Assembly: GCF_030464345.1 (NCBI RefSeq)
Contig: NZ_VCYH01000005.1
Location: forward strand, 124,001 to 188,000
DNA length: 64,000 nt
Direction: 5' to 3'
Source: Methanoculleus frigidifontis
GTDB lineage: Archaea; Halobacteriota; Methanomicrobia; Methanomicrobiales; Methanoculleaceae
In this document: one piece after another, positions 1-7,486 of the stretch
Layout of the letters: each line of letters begins with the position of its first letter
How positions within the stretch are numbered: the stretch's first letter is position 1
Notes under the pieces: model-generated
What the model was told of the DNA's origin: nothing
Seen by the model: only the letters and a program-made list of their open reading frames with translations
Database searches by the model: none
Program-made: the position numbers and the translations under genes

Positions 1-45
1 GCACATTGTGCGTAAAATTACAAACGTTAGTGAAATAAGTAATCC

Positions 46-53
46 TTTTATAC
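46..53 (+). promoter_or_regulatory. TATA-like promoter of the Gate-domain permease
   Basis: An AT-rich stretch with TTTTATAC lies about 115 bases before the permease start. Transcription about 25 bases downstream would leave a leader of roughly 85 bases. GCCCGG (84-89) can pair with CCGGGC (138-143) in that leader, and GAGGAG sits just before the start codon. This is a sequence-pattern call only. Confidence 0.4.
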
Positions 54-167
54 AATATTGTCATACCGGTTGGATAGAGCAGCGCCCGGAGACTCGTATG
101 CACCGGAAGGCCGCATCTCCCTGTTCTCTGCACGGCGCCGGGCTATGACATCCCGTTTCGAGGAGCC

Positions 168-1130
168 ATGTACGACAGTATCGTTCAGACGGTGACGCTG
201 GCGGCCGGCCTGCTCGGCGAGATGGTTCCGATGATGGTCATCGGCGTCTTTCTCGCCGAGCTGCTCGTCGCCCTGAAGGTTGCCGGGAGGATTGCGGTTC
301 TCTCCCGCCCGCTCACCGCATTCGCCTGCCTCCGTGAGGAGTGCGGCACCAGTTTCCTCATGGCCTTCGTCTCGCCTCCTGCCGCCAACGCCATGCTGGT
401 GGATTACCACGCAAAGGAGATCATTACCCGGCGCGAGCTCGTCATTGCAGCCATCATGAATTCGTTCCCGACGGTCGTCATGCACTGGCGCTACCTCCTC
501 CCGGTCTACATCCCGCTTCTTGGGATCCCCGGCCTCATCTATTTCGGTCTGCTGATGCTGGTGGGGCTTGCAAAGACCGCGGTCATCATGGTTGCCGGGC
601 GGGTCGTCCTCACGCCCGCTCCACCCGTTCAGGTTCGGGCTGTGGAGGAGCCGGCCGCTGGTACGTTCCGTGACGCGCTGCGGGAAGCAGGTGCCTCTTC
701 CTGGAAAACCCTGACACGCCTGCTCAAAGTCACCGTCCCTACAATCATCATTGTCGCATTCCTCATCAACGCAGGTACCTTCGACCGGCTCGCTGAGCTG
801 ATGCAGGGTGCAGGCGGGTTCTTCCCGGTTCCTCCGGAGGGCTTTGCGATCATTGCCGCTCAGTTCGGGAGTTTCGTTGCGGGCGCAAGCGTCGCGTCCG
901 CCCTGCTCGCTGCAGGGGACATGACCTGGCAGGAGATCGTGCTCACGCTGCTTGTCGGCAACATTCTCACCAGCGTAACCCGGAGCATCCGCTGGTTCGG
1001 GTCGTCCTATGCGGCGATCTTCGGGATGCGGACCGGAACGGAGATCATGCTGATCTCGACGGCGCTCCGGAACGGTATTATGGCGGTGCTGGTCGTCGTG
1101 CTGGCCTACGGTGCCGGATGGGCACTGTGA
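168..1130 (+). CDS. Nucleoside-recognition (Gate) domain membrane protein
   Basis: A 320-residue polytopic membrane protein with about eight hydrophobic segments spread over its length. Its style (a short polar tail before each membrane pair, SPPAANAML and TSVTRSIRWFG blocks) matches archaeal proteins annotated as nucleoside-recognition or Gate domain proteins, which are probable transporters whose substrate is unknown. The start is supported by GAGGAG seven bases upstream and a TATA-like box further up. It stands alone, convergent with the next leftward gene. The family assignment is from recalled sequence character, not a search, so substrate should be left open. Confidence 0.7.
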   Translation: MYDSIVQTVTLAAGLLGEMVPMMVIGVFLAELLVALKVAGRIAVLSRPLTAFACLREECGTSFLMAFVSPPAANAMLVDYHAKEIITRRELVIAAIMNSFPTVVMHWRYLLPVYIPLLGIPGLIYFGLLMLVGLAKTAVIMVAGRVVLTPAPPVQVRAVEEPAAGTFRDALREAGASSWKTLTRLLKVTVPTIIIVAFLINAGTFDRLAELMQGAGGFFPVPPEGFAIIAAQFGSFVAGASVASALLAAGDMTWQEIVLTLLVGNILTSVTRSIRWFGSSYAAIFGMRTGTEIMLISTALRNGIMAVLVVVLAYGAGWAL

Positions 1131-1234
1131 GCAAATCTTCCGTGATATGCGCATGTGCCGGGAATCAGGATTCGCCCCCCCTCTGGGAATATTACTGCTT
1201 TAAATTTAAGGATTAATTAGTAATATTAATATTG

Positions 1235-1400
1235 TATAATTTCATACTGAGTTCGGGGGTCGGTGCCTGCCGGGAGAAGGAGATGGCATGAGCACGCCAT
1301 CTCTCCAGTCAGCACCCGGAGCAGGACTTCACATCCTTCCTTTCCATACGCCAGGGAATTCCCTTCCTGAACAAGGGATTTGTGCGGCGCTCCCTGTTCC
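1235..1400 (+). ncRNA. Candidate structured small RNA with its own promoter
   Basis: A very AT-rich block ends in TATAAT (1235-1240). About 25 bases downstream begins a GC-rich segment in which GGTGC (1262-1266) can pair with GCACC (1312-1316), enclosing a perfect 8-bp hairpin GAGATGGC (1280-1287)/GCCATCTC (1296-1303). A second hairpin uses CCCTT (1361-1365) and AAGGG (1373-1377). No convincing reading frame covers it, and it lies between two convergent genes. It could be a small RNA or merely terminators and a chance fold; RNA data are needed to decide. Confidence 0.3.
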
Positions 1401-1470
1401 GGCATATCGACCCCCACGGCGATTTATTGCCTGAAATCCGGCAGACAGCATACTACGCGGGCTCCTCCGC

Positions 1471-1818
1471 TTACAGCACCCCGCATTCCGAGAGGTGGTA
1501 GAGCCTTCTGACCCGTTCCGCCGCATCTTCCGATACGTGCGCGGTGATCTCCGCGAGCACTGCTTCGACGTCTTCTTCGGGTATGCACGAAAGGCTCTCG
1601 CGCCCTTTCAGTATCGCTTCGGTGAGGTACTGCCAGTCCTCATCCGAGAGGCGGCGGATGCGTTCTGCAAAATCATCTGCATCGTCTGCAACATGGTTCG
1701 AGACCGGTGGGAGGATCGACTGGAATGCATGCCCCGCTCCCGGGCAGATGACATCCGCGTACTCGGGGGCGAGTTTCCGGAAGATGGTCAGGTCTTTTTC
1801 GTCAAGTTTACGTGGCAT
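1471..1818 (-). CDS. Hypothetical protein, acidic, helical
   Basis: A 115-residue acidic soluble protein that I do not recognise. It begins MPRKLDEKDL and looks mostly helical with many Asp and Glu. No signal peptide or membrane segment is visible. GGAAG lies about ten bases before the ATG. The motif CPGAGHAF near residue 30 and a pair of later cysteines (SCIPE, ECGVL) could bind a metal but do not form a known site. It is read leftward, like the tautomerase upstream of it, about 100 bases away, and is probably transcribed separately or at the end of that unit. Confidence 0.65.
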   Translation of the reverse strand: MPRKLDEKDLTIFRKLAPEYADVICPGAGHAFQSILPPVSNHVADDADDFAERIRRLSDEDWQYLTEAILKGRESLSCIPEEDVEAVLAEITAHVSEDAAERVRRLYHLSECGVL

Positions 1819-1922
1819 GGCAATCGCTTCCGCGGCAATGCGCCGTAGTGCATACGTGCTCCCGGGGAGTATGTATCGTTTCCGCCTGCCGGCGGGAAGA
1901 GAAGAAAGGATTGTCAGAGTCT

Positions 1923-2108
1923 CTACGATTCACTGAGCAGTTTTCCGGACTTTGCGATGTTCTCGCGATCGAGTTCTTCGATCAGAATGGTGACCCAGTC
2001 CGGACTGACGCCGAGCGTGCTGGTGATTGTGGCCGTGATCTCTTCTGCCAGACGGCGCTTCTGCTCGAGCGTTTTGCCCTTCGACATCTGTATGGTAACA
2101 ACAGGCAT
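1923..2108 (-). CDS. 4-oxalocrotonate tautomerase-family protein
   Basis: A 61-residue protein of the tautomerase superfamily, the usual length for 4-OT monomers. After removal of Met the N-terminus is Pro, the catalytic general base of the family (MPVVTIQM), and the following beta strand, the helix KTLEQKRRLAEEI and the strand DWVTILIEE fit the fold. The natural substrate in methanogens is unknown. The start is firm: GAAGGAGAT lies seven bases upstream. It follows the polyprenyl synthase by 33 bases on the same strand, so the two are probably co-transcribed. Confidence 0.88.
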   Translation of the reverse strand: MPVVTIQMSKGKTLEQKRRLAEEITATITSTLGVSPDWVTILIEELDRENIAKSGKLLSES

Positions 2109-2141
2109 GGTATCTCCTTCTCATGTTGACCGGTCGATTAT

Positions 2142-3134
2142 TTATATCCGGCTCATACGGTCTTCGGTGGGCACTCGCTCGGCAAGCATCATGGCCGCTA
2201 TCTCGTGGGCTATGCGGGTGAACGCCGTGCCTTCGGCAGGGGCTACGACGCTCCGGTCGGGTGTGGTGAGGCTGTCGGCAGCATGCGCGATCTCGCGGTC
2301 CAGCATCGCCGTCAGAGCCCGCTCGATCCCTTCCGATGACCAGAGATACTTCACCTTCGCGATGCTCGGGCGCTTCTGCAGAAGGTCGCGGACCAGTTCG
2401 CTGCAGAGCCTGTCTGCACAGACACAGCGCAGCAGCAGCATCTCCGAGCCGAAACCGCTCCGCTTCCTGCCTCCCGCAATCGCCGAAAGATCGGCGATGT
2501 CGTCGGCTATCTGCATCGCTTTGCCAACACGGAGGCCGTAGTCGGCAAAGGCTCCCACGGTGCTGCCGTTCCTGCCGGCGGCCATACTGCCCCAGGCGGC
2601 GGTGAGCGAGAAGAGGTGCCCGGTCTTTCGGGTGATGATCGCATCGTAGAGTGATGTCGCCGGGAGCTCCGGCCGCAGGAAGAGCTCTTTCATCACCCCA
2701 GACGCCATGCTCCGCTGCGTTGCCGAGAGCATGGTGACGTAATCCGGCCCGTATGGGGCTGCGAGCGCGTACGGCAGCGAGAGGACACCGATGGTATCCA
2801 GCATTGCCTGTTTCTCTCCCCTGGTCACGTGGAGCGTGCGGACTCCCCGGCGGACGGTATCCTCGTCCAGCATGTCGTCGAGGATCAGGCTGGATGCATG
2901 TGCAAGCTCCACGGCGCATGCCAGGTCGAGCACCTTCTCCGGGGTATTCCGCCGCTGCGTGAGGTTCCGGTGAACGTAAATCAGCAGCCCTGCCCGCATC
3001 CGCTTGCCTTTCAGGAGGAGCGGGAGCAGCTCCTCGTCGAAGGCTTCGTCCGTGGTCATCACCTCCCTGACCCGCCGGTTGACGGCCGGCCGGATCTCTG
3101 CGAGGAGATCGCGCAGCGCAGTCAGAGAGGCCAC
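2142..3134 (-). CDS. Polyprenyl (isoprenyl) diphosphate synthase family protein
   Basis: A 330-residue trans-prenyltransferase-fold protein that condenses isopentenyl diphosphate with an allylic diphosphate to make isoprenoid chains for archaeal lipids or quinone-like carriers. The first Asp-rich motif reads DDMLDED near residue 87 and the second reads ADDIAD near residue 210; GKRMRAG near residue 43 matches the substrate-binding Lys/Arg region. The start is GTG at 3132-3134 with only a weak Shine-Dalgarno. Its 5' end overlaps the remnant of a UbiA-like prenyltransferase, which is a natural partner because UbiA enzymes use such chains. Product chain length cannot be read from the sequence. 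Confidence 0.85.
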   Translation of the reverse strand: MASLTALRDLLAEIRPAVNRRVREVMTTDEAFDEELLPLLLKGKRMRAGLLIYVHRNLTQRRNTPEKVLDLACAVELAHASSLILDDMLDEDTVRRGVRTLHVTRGEKQAMLDTIGVLSLPYALAAPYGPDYVTMLSATQRSMASGVMKELFLRPELPATSLYDAIITRKTGHLFSLTAAWGSMAAGRNGSTVGAFADYGLRVGKAMQIADDIADLSAIAGGRKRSGFGSEMLLLRCVCADRLCSELVRDLLQKRPSIAKVKYLWSSEGIERALTAMLDREIAHAADSLTTPDRSVVAPAEGTAFTRIAHEIAAMMLAERVPTEDRMSRI

Positions 3135-3454
3135 CCCCGGGAGGATCCGGGATCATGATGGACGCTCACCCCGAGGCGGACGAGCGGGAGGGCGAAGGAG
3201 TAGGCGATGCTGAGATAGAACTGCCCAGGACGGAGGGCGCCGGTGCTCGCCTCGAGTTTCGTTCCCCCATCGCGGAGGCACGCCTGCCGGGCAGCATCGA
3301 CGCGATCTCCGAGAGCGATGAGGAGGAGTGGCCAGTCCACACCGACATATCTCGCCTGCCGGGCCGCAGCGCCGATCCCGATGAGGGAGCCGCCGATGCT
3401 CCATGCCGTCAGCGGTTTGACCCGTGCAGGGTGAAGGAGTGCGCGATAATCCAT
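3122..3454 (-). pseudogene. UbiA-family prenyltransferase remnant with internal deletion
   Basis: An open frame of 110 residues with a good ribosome site (GAGGAGG before the ATG at 3454). The first 48 residues (MDYRALLHPARVKPLTAW..., then a hydrophobic segment) look like the N-terminus of a UbiA-type membrane prenyltransferase, and the last 50 or so (KLEASTGALRPGQFY, then another hydrophobic segment) look like the family C-terminus. The middle, with both catalytic Asp motifs and most of the membrane helices, is absent; the family is usually near 280-300 residues. The join lies near 3305-3312 (IALG/DRVDA) and is in frame. I infer an inactive internally deleted gene; the C-terminal match is weaker than the N-terminal one. 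Confidence 0.5.
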
Positions 3455-3526
3455 AACACTTAAGTTCCTCCTCTTCTGGTGATCGGGTAGTCTGGTACGT
3501 AACCGGTTGTGTAGGAGTGCCAGCAT

Positions 3527-3835
3527 GGATTAATAATGTGTGGGTGGCACGCCACTTCTCCTTCTTCTCTTCAGTTCCGCTCCGGTGATACATCTGCGGT
3601 TTGCCGGGACCGTCCGATGGCCGAAACGTATTTACGCCTCATCCGGATAATCGGTCTTCCCCGTCCCAGGTCGATCCGGGCGGCCGGACCCTGTGAGCGG
3701 AGGGGAAAGTATGGGAACAAAATTTTCAGAGTCTGGCTTTGTCTACGCGGGTGCCGCAGAAGGATTGGTCTGTCGATAAAGACTGCAGAAAACCCGGGTG
3801 CACTACCCGGCGGATCACGAGGAGGTTTTTGAAAC
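3527..3835. other. Intergenic region before the kinase gene
   Basis: About 310 bases with no frame that has a supported start. It contains the promoters for the leftward UbiA-remnant unit and the rightward kinase unit. Near the kinase, ACCCGGGTGCACTACCCGG could form a short hairpin, followed by the ribosome site GAGGAGG. I see no tRNA or repeat. Confidence 0.5.
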
Positions 3836-4783
3836 GTGGCGGAGCAGTACGTTAATACACTGAAACCGGGCGACCCATTCAGGGACTGGTTGGTCGAGGT
3901 GCTCGGCGACCGGGTGCATAACCCGGCGTGCAGAGTACGGGTGTACCGGATCAGTCCGGCATCCCATACGGTCTGCCGGTATGCGTTCTCCGGCGAGAAG
4001 TTCAGCGTAGTCGGCAAGTTCTTCGGCGAGCCGACAGGCGTGATGAGACACTATAATGAGGAAAAAGCGATGAGGAACGAGTACCAACGCCTCAAACAAG
4101 CTTCAATGGTGATCCATGTTCCCCGGCCGATCACGTGCCGAGGTAACTTCCATAATGTCGTTATTACCGACTACATCAAGGGTGTAGCGCTCAGGAAGTA
4201 CCTCCGGCATGAACATCATCTCTATGATCGCCTCTCGTCGGTCGCAGCGCTGCTCCGGAGGCTCCATGACGGAACACGTGGTCCATGCAATATTCAGCGT
4301 GAATTCGGACAGTTTCACAAAGTACTCGATCAAAATCGGCTGGACGCCGATCAGCGGGAACAGTTCAATCACCTCCTTGGAGGGTGGTGGGATGCCGGGC
4401 TGCTGCATGGTTTCCACGGGTCACTGATCCATGGGGATGCGACCCCGGCCAATTACATCCATGTCGATGGAAAGGTCTACGCAATCGACTTTGAAAACGG
4501 GTTGCGAAATGCGCATCCAATCCACGACCTGGGCGTTCTCTCTGCCGAGATGAAGCATTTTTTTGCGTCCCGTTTCGACGATGGTGAGAGGAGCGAGCCT
4601 TACATCGGTCATCTCCTCTGGCGCTACAGCAGAGGTGAGGATGATTTTTACAAAATAACTGATGTACTGCCGTTCTTCATAGCGTTTGGATATATGCGGA
4701 TCGCACGGCTCGGATGGGCACCATCGCACCGGGAGTATCTCATAGGGGAGGCGAAAGCATGTTTGAGGTCACGTTTAACATAA
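3836..4783 (+). CDS. Aminoglycoside phosphotransferase (APH)-fold kinase
   Basis: A 315-residue kinase-like protein that would phosphorylate a small molecule with ATP. The catalytic loop is visible as HGDATPANYIH (residue 200 region) and the metal-binding motif as AIDFENG about 15 residues later; VITDYIKG is the hinge before the C-lobe. Start is GTG, chosen because GAGGAGG lies eight bases upstream. The following HAD phosphatase overlaps its 3' end by 25 bases, so the two are co-translated and may act on related phosphorylated compounds. Base composition is lower in GC than the flanking genes, which could mean transfer. The substrate is unknown; antibiotic resistance should not be assumed. 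Confidence 0.8.
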   Translation: MAEQYVNTLKPGDPFRDWLVEVLGDRVHNPACRVRVYRISPASHTVCRYAFSGEKFSVVGKFFGEPTGVMRHYNEEKAMRNEYQRLKQASMVIHVPRPITCRGNFHNVVITDYIKGVALRKYLRHEHHLYDRLSSVAALLRRLHDGTRGPCNIQREFGQFHKVLDQNRLDADQREQFNHLLGGWWDAGLLHGFHGSLIHGDATPANYIHVDGKVYAIDFENGLRNAHPIHDLGVLSAEMKHFFASRFDDGERSEPYIGHLLWRYSRGEDDFYKITDVLPFFIAFGYMRIARLGWAPSHREYLIGEAKACLRSRLT

Positions 4784-5430
4784 AAAAGGTGAAAGGCGTT
4801 CTCTTTGATTGTTACGACACCCTCGTCGACATAAAAACCGATGAGGGGAGCACACAGACCTATGAAGTGCTGAGCAACTGGCTCATCTATCAGGGTGTCC
4901 GGATAACGCCGGACAGGCTGCGCGACGCCTATAAACAACGGGTACGGGAACGGATAGAGGCGTCGTGGGAGCGGCACCCCGATGTCCGGGTGGAGGAGGC
5001 CTTTGCAGAGATCTGTGCGGAGCACGCCATCTGGGAGATCGACGAAAAGCACCTGGGAATCCAGGCTGCCCGCTCGTTCCGGGCGGCCTCGCTCCGGCGA
5101 CTGCATGCGCATATCAAGAGCCATCGGCTGCTCGATATTTTTCAGGATCTTCCCAAAGGGGTTGTTTCGAACGGACAGCGGGTCTTCTCGGAGCGTGAAA
5201 TGCGGGCGCTCGGCTTTTACGACCGGTTCAATTTTGTGATCTTCTCTTCGGACGTTGGGTGCAAGAAACCGAATCCGCGGATCTTCATACTGGCGCTTGA
5301 GAGGCTGGGCCTTGAGCCCGAGGAGACGCTCTTCATCGGCGACGGCTATGAGAATGATATCGTCGCGCCGATGAAGATCGGGATGCAGGCGCTTTTCATC
5401 GACGAGGCATGGAAGTATTTCAATCTGTGA
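4759..5430 (+). CDS. HAD-family hydrolase
   Basis: A 223-residue haloacid dehalogenase-type phosphatase. Motif I is DCYDTLVD with the nucleophile Asp near residue 14, the motif II Ser/Thr region is VVSNGQ, the Lys is in GCKKPNPRIF, and the last Asp motif is FIGDGYENDI. The cap between motifs I and II is helical, as in subfamily I. I chose ATG at 4759 because AGGGGAGGCG precedes it; a longer in-frame start at 4714 lies well inside the kinase. It overlaps the kinase gene and is part of the same operon. Substrate is unknown. Confidence 0.87.
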   Translation: MFEVTFNIKKVKGVLFDCYDTLVDIKTDEGSTQTYEVLSNWLIYQGVRITPDRLRDAYKQRVRERIEASWERHPDVRVEEAFAEICAEHAIWEIDEKHLGIQAARSFRAASLRRLHAHIKSHRLLDIFQDLPKGVVSNGQRVFSEREMRALGFYDRFNFVIFSSDVGCKKPNPRIFILALERLGLEPEETLFIGDGYENDIVAPMKIGMQALFIDEAWKYFNL

Positions 5431-5468
5431 AGAAACTGGCAGGCCGTAATCGGGGAGGGGTGAAGGAT

Positions 5469-5552
5469 ATGGAAAGGCAGATGCGTGCATGCAGGATGTG
5501 CTACGGTGGCATGGACGTTTGTTGCCGATGCTTTTCTGGTGCATCCGGGTGA
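5469..5552 (+). CDS. Possible Cys-rich microprotein (27 aa)
   Basis: A 27-codon frame starting at ATG 5469, preceded by a strong Shine-Dalgarno run (GGGGAGGGGTGAAGG) and only 38 bases after the HAD stop. It has five cysteines arranged CxxC, then CCxC, in the second half, an unusual density for random sequence. If real it could be a metal-binding peptide in the kinase-HAD operon. Nothing else supports it, and the ribosome-site match could be chance in a G-rich stretch. Confidence 0.3.
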   Translation: MERQMRACRMCYGGMDVCCRCFSGASG

Positions 5553-5760
5553 CTTTAGCCCGCTCCCCTGTATTCCTCGTTGGTGGTGGAAATATGTAAA
5601 TCCCTATACTTCGACTCTCATGTTCTATACTCAATGCGAAAATTATATATTATGTAGGGGCAGAGGAGTATCTAAGCCCGGGAGGTGAATCAGATAGACG
5701 TACCAAACCTGGCACCCAGAAACCCTTCATGTATCGCTGTCGGAGATCCAGACCGGAACG

Positions 5761-6537
5761 GTGATGGCAATTTCCAGGACTGATCCCCTGCCGGATCACT
5801 GGATCGGTGTAGATCTGAACACAACCGGTCATATTGCCGTCGTTGCCCACCCAACGACCGGTAAAGTGATGAAACTCGGGAAGAAAACCCCGCATGTTCA
5901 CGCGAAGTACAGCCACCTTCTCCAGCGCTACCGCACGTCCGGGAAGCGTGCGAAAGTAAAGAAGATCCGGAACCGGGAGCGCAGTATTCTCAAGGATCTG
6001 AACCATCAGATCAGCAAACAGATCGTCGGTCTGGCACGGGTGCTCGACTGTGGCATCAAACTGGAAAGACTTTACAGCAAAGGACAGATCCAGAAGCGTA
6101 AACAGACCGCTTCGTACGAATTTTCGTTAAACAACGGCTCTTTTTATCAGCTCCAGAAGATGGTGGAGACCAAGGCACGCAAAGCAGGGGTCTCTGTCGC
6201 ATACGTAAATCCTGCCTTTACCTCGAAGAACTGCAGCCGGTGCGGCATGAACGGCATCCGGAAACGCAAACGGTTTGAGTGTCCGCACTGCGGGCACGCT
6301 GATCACGCTGATGTGAACGCGGCGTTCAATATCGCGTCCGTATCGCTGGGCGTCGATCGCTTGTACGCAGACAGGGATGCGTGCGACGGGAGCACTGATA
6401 CCCCGAAGAAGGCGCTTGCGAGAACGCCGCAGCACTCAAAGCCCGGTGTGTACCGCCGCCCGGGCATGTCAGAGTCCATTCATGCAGAGAACATCTTCGC
6501 GATTCTCGAGCAGCTATCGATCGCGGGCGTCGGATAA
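5761..6537 (+). CDS. TnpB-like (IS605 OrfB) protein, N-terminally truncated
   Basis: The C-terminal two thirds of a TnpB, the RNA-guided nuclease of IS200/IS605 elements. RuvC-I is WIGVDLNTTGH (Asp near residue 18), RuvC-II is IKLERL, the zinc finger is CSRCG...CPHCG, and RuvC-III is HADVNAAFN, so all catalytic acids are present. Full TnpBs are near 370-420 residues with an N-terminal RNA/DNA-binding lobe before RuvC-I; here the frame is open only back to a stop at 5695, giving 258 residues from GTG/ATG 5761. No TnpA transposase lies nearby. The element is probably inactive unless the missing lobe is supplied otherwise. GC content is lower than the neighbours. Confidence 0.8.
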   Translation: MMAISRTDPLPDHWIGVDLNTTGHIAVVAHPTTGKVMKLGKKTPHVHAKYSHLLQRYRTSGKRAKVKKIRNRERSILKDLNHQISKQIVGLARVLDCGIKLERLYSKGQIQKRKQTASYEFSLNNGSFYQLQKMVETKARKAGVSVAYVNPAFTSKNCSRCGMNGIRKRKRFECPHCGHADHADVNAAFNIASVSLGVDRLYADRDACDGSTDTPKKALARTPQHSKPGVYRRPGMSESIHAENIFAILEQLSIAGVG

Positions 6538-6538
6538 C

Positions 6539-6560
6539 GGGGCGGAATCCGCCGCCCCCT
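6539..6560 (+). terminator. Hairpin just after tnpB
   Basis: GGCGG (6541-6545) AAT CCGCC (6549-6553) is a perfect inverted repeat, extended by flanking G and C runs and followed by TTTT. It begins one base after the TnpB stop. It may be a terminator or, since TnpB elements encode their guide RNA over the 3' end of the gene, the end of an omega-RNA scaffold. Confidence 0.5.
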
Positions 6561-6726
6561 TTTGCGTGGGTATCGGGCAAGTCCGGCGTCTGCCTCCCTC
6601 CGCCGCTCTGCGTTGTGGTGGAAAGAAAGCAAGGGAGTCCAAAACCGGCCAGTTCCCACGCACGATCTTCCGCAGAGCCCGCTCACCGATCCTTAATGGG
6701 GGGCTCGAACGAAGAGAAGATTCAGG

Positions 6727-7468
6727 ATGAAAGACTCGCACTGGCTGATCACCGTTGCATTTGGGCTCATCACCTTTTTCACCGGTCTTTACGGCCCTCA
6801 CTTTCTCGTGTTTCAGGATCTCCACCCTATCCGGGATCTATACGCTCGGCGACATCGCGTTTGTCCCCCTCGAGGTGCTGCTGGTGACAATCGTCATCCA
6901 CCAGATGCTCGATATCCGGGATAGGCGAAAGAGGCTTGAAATGCTGAATATGATCATCGGAACGTTCTTCTCGGCGGTCGGGACGCAGCTGCTGACGTAC
7001 CGCTCCGACAACGACCCCCATATTGCCAATCTCCGGGAGCATCTGATCGTTGCAAGCGACTGGACGGACGAGACGTTCCGGAAGGTCGGCCGGGAGCTGC
7101 GCGATCACGCGTACGCGGTGGCTATCGACCGGGTCGACCTCTCCGGGCTGAAGGAGTTCCTGGACTCACGGGAGGAGGTTCTGCTCCGCATGCTCGAGAA
7201 CCCGACGTTGCTCGAGCACGAATCGTTCAACGAGCTTCTCCGTGCCGCCTCCCACCTCGCCGAGGACCTCCAGCGCCGCCCTGACGTTGCGTCGCTGCCG
7301 GCAACCGACCTCGGGCACCTCGGCGGCGACATCAACCGTGTCTACCGCCTCCTTGTCCACCAGTGGCTCGACTACATGCAGTATCTGCAGAAGAACTATC
7401 CATACCTCTTCTCGCTTGCCCTGCGCACGAACCCGTTCGACGAGACGGCGTCGGCGATCGTCGGGTGA
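6727..7468 (+). pseudogene. Two-TM membrane protein gene broken by a 2-nt deletion
   Basis: Two frames together make one protein of about 247 residues. Frame one runs from ATG 6727 (MKDSHWLITVAFGLITFF, a clear first membrane helix) to about HPIRD at 6837. Frame two continues as IYTLGDIAFVPLEVLLVTIV (second helix) and a soluble domain to the stop at 7468. Adding two bases between CGGGAT and CTATACG would join them as PIRD-IYTLGD. The second frame alone has an in-frame ATG at 6755, but its first 25 residues look unlike a protein N-terminus. The soluble part is helical, of unknown function. The break is either a real mutation or a sequencing error. Confidence 0.65.
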
Positions 7469-7486
7469 GGGGGAGTTCCCCCTTTT

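Noticed and set aside
48-1154. 368-codon frame opposite the permease
   Set aside because: Rich in Arg, Gly, Asp and His with no domain pattern; it mirrors a high-GC real gene on the other strand.
3836-5430. Antibiotic resistance module (APH kinase)
   Set aside because: The fold is shared by many metabolic kinases; the HAD neighbour gives no support for drug resistance.
5485-5688. 67-codon frame between HAD and tnpB
   Set aside because: No ribosome site and it overlaps the better supported Cys-rich frame in another phase.
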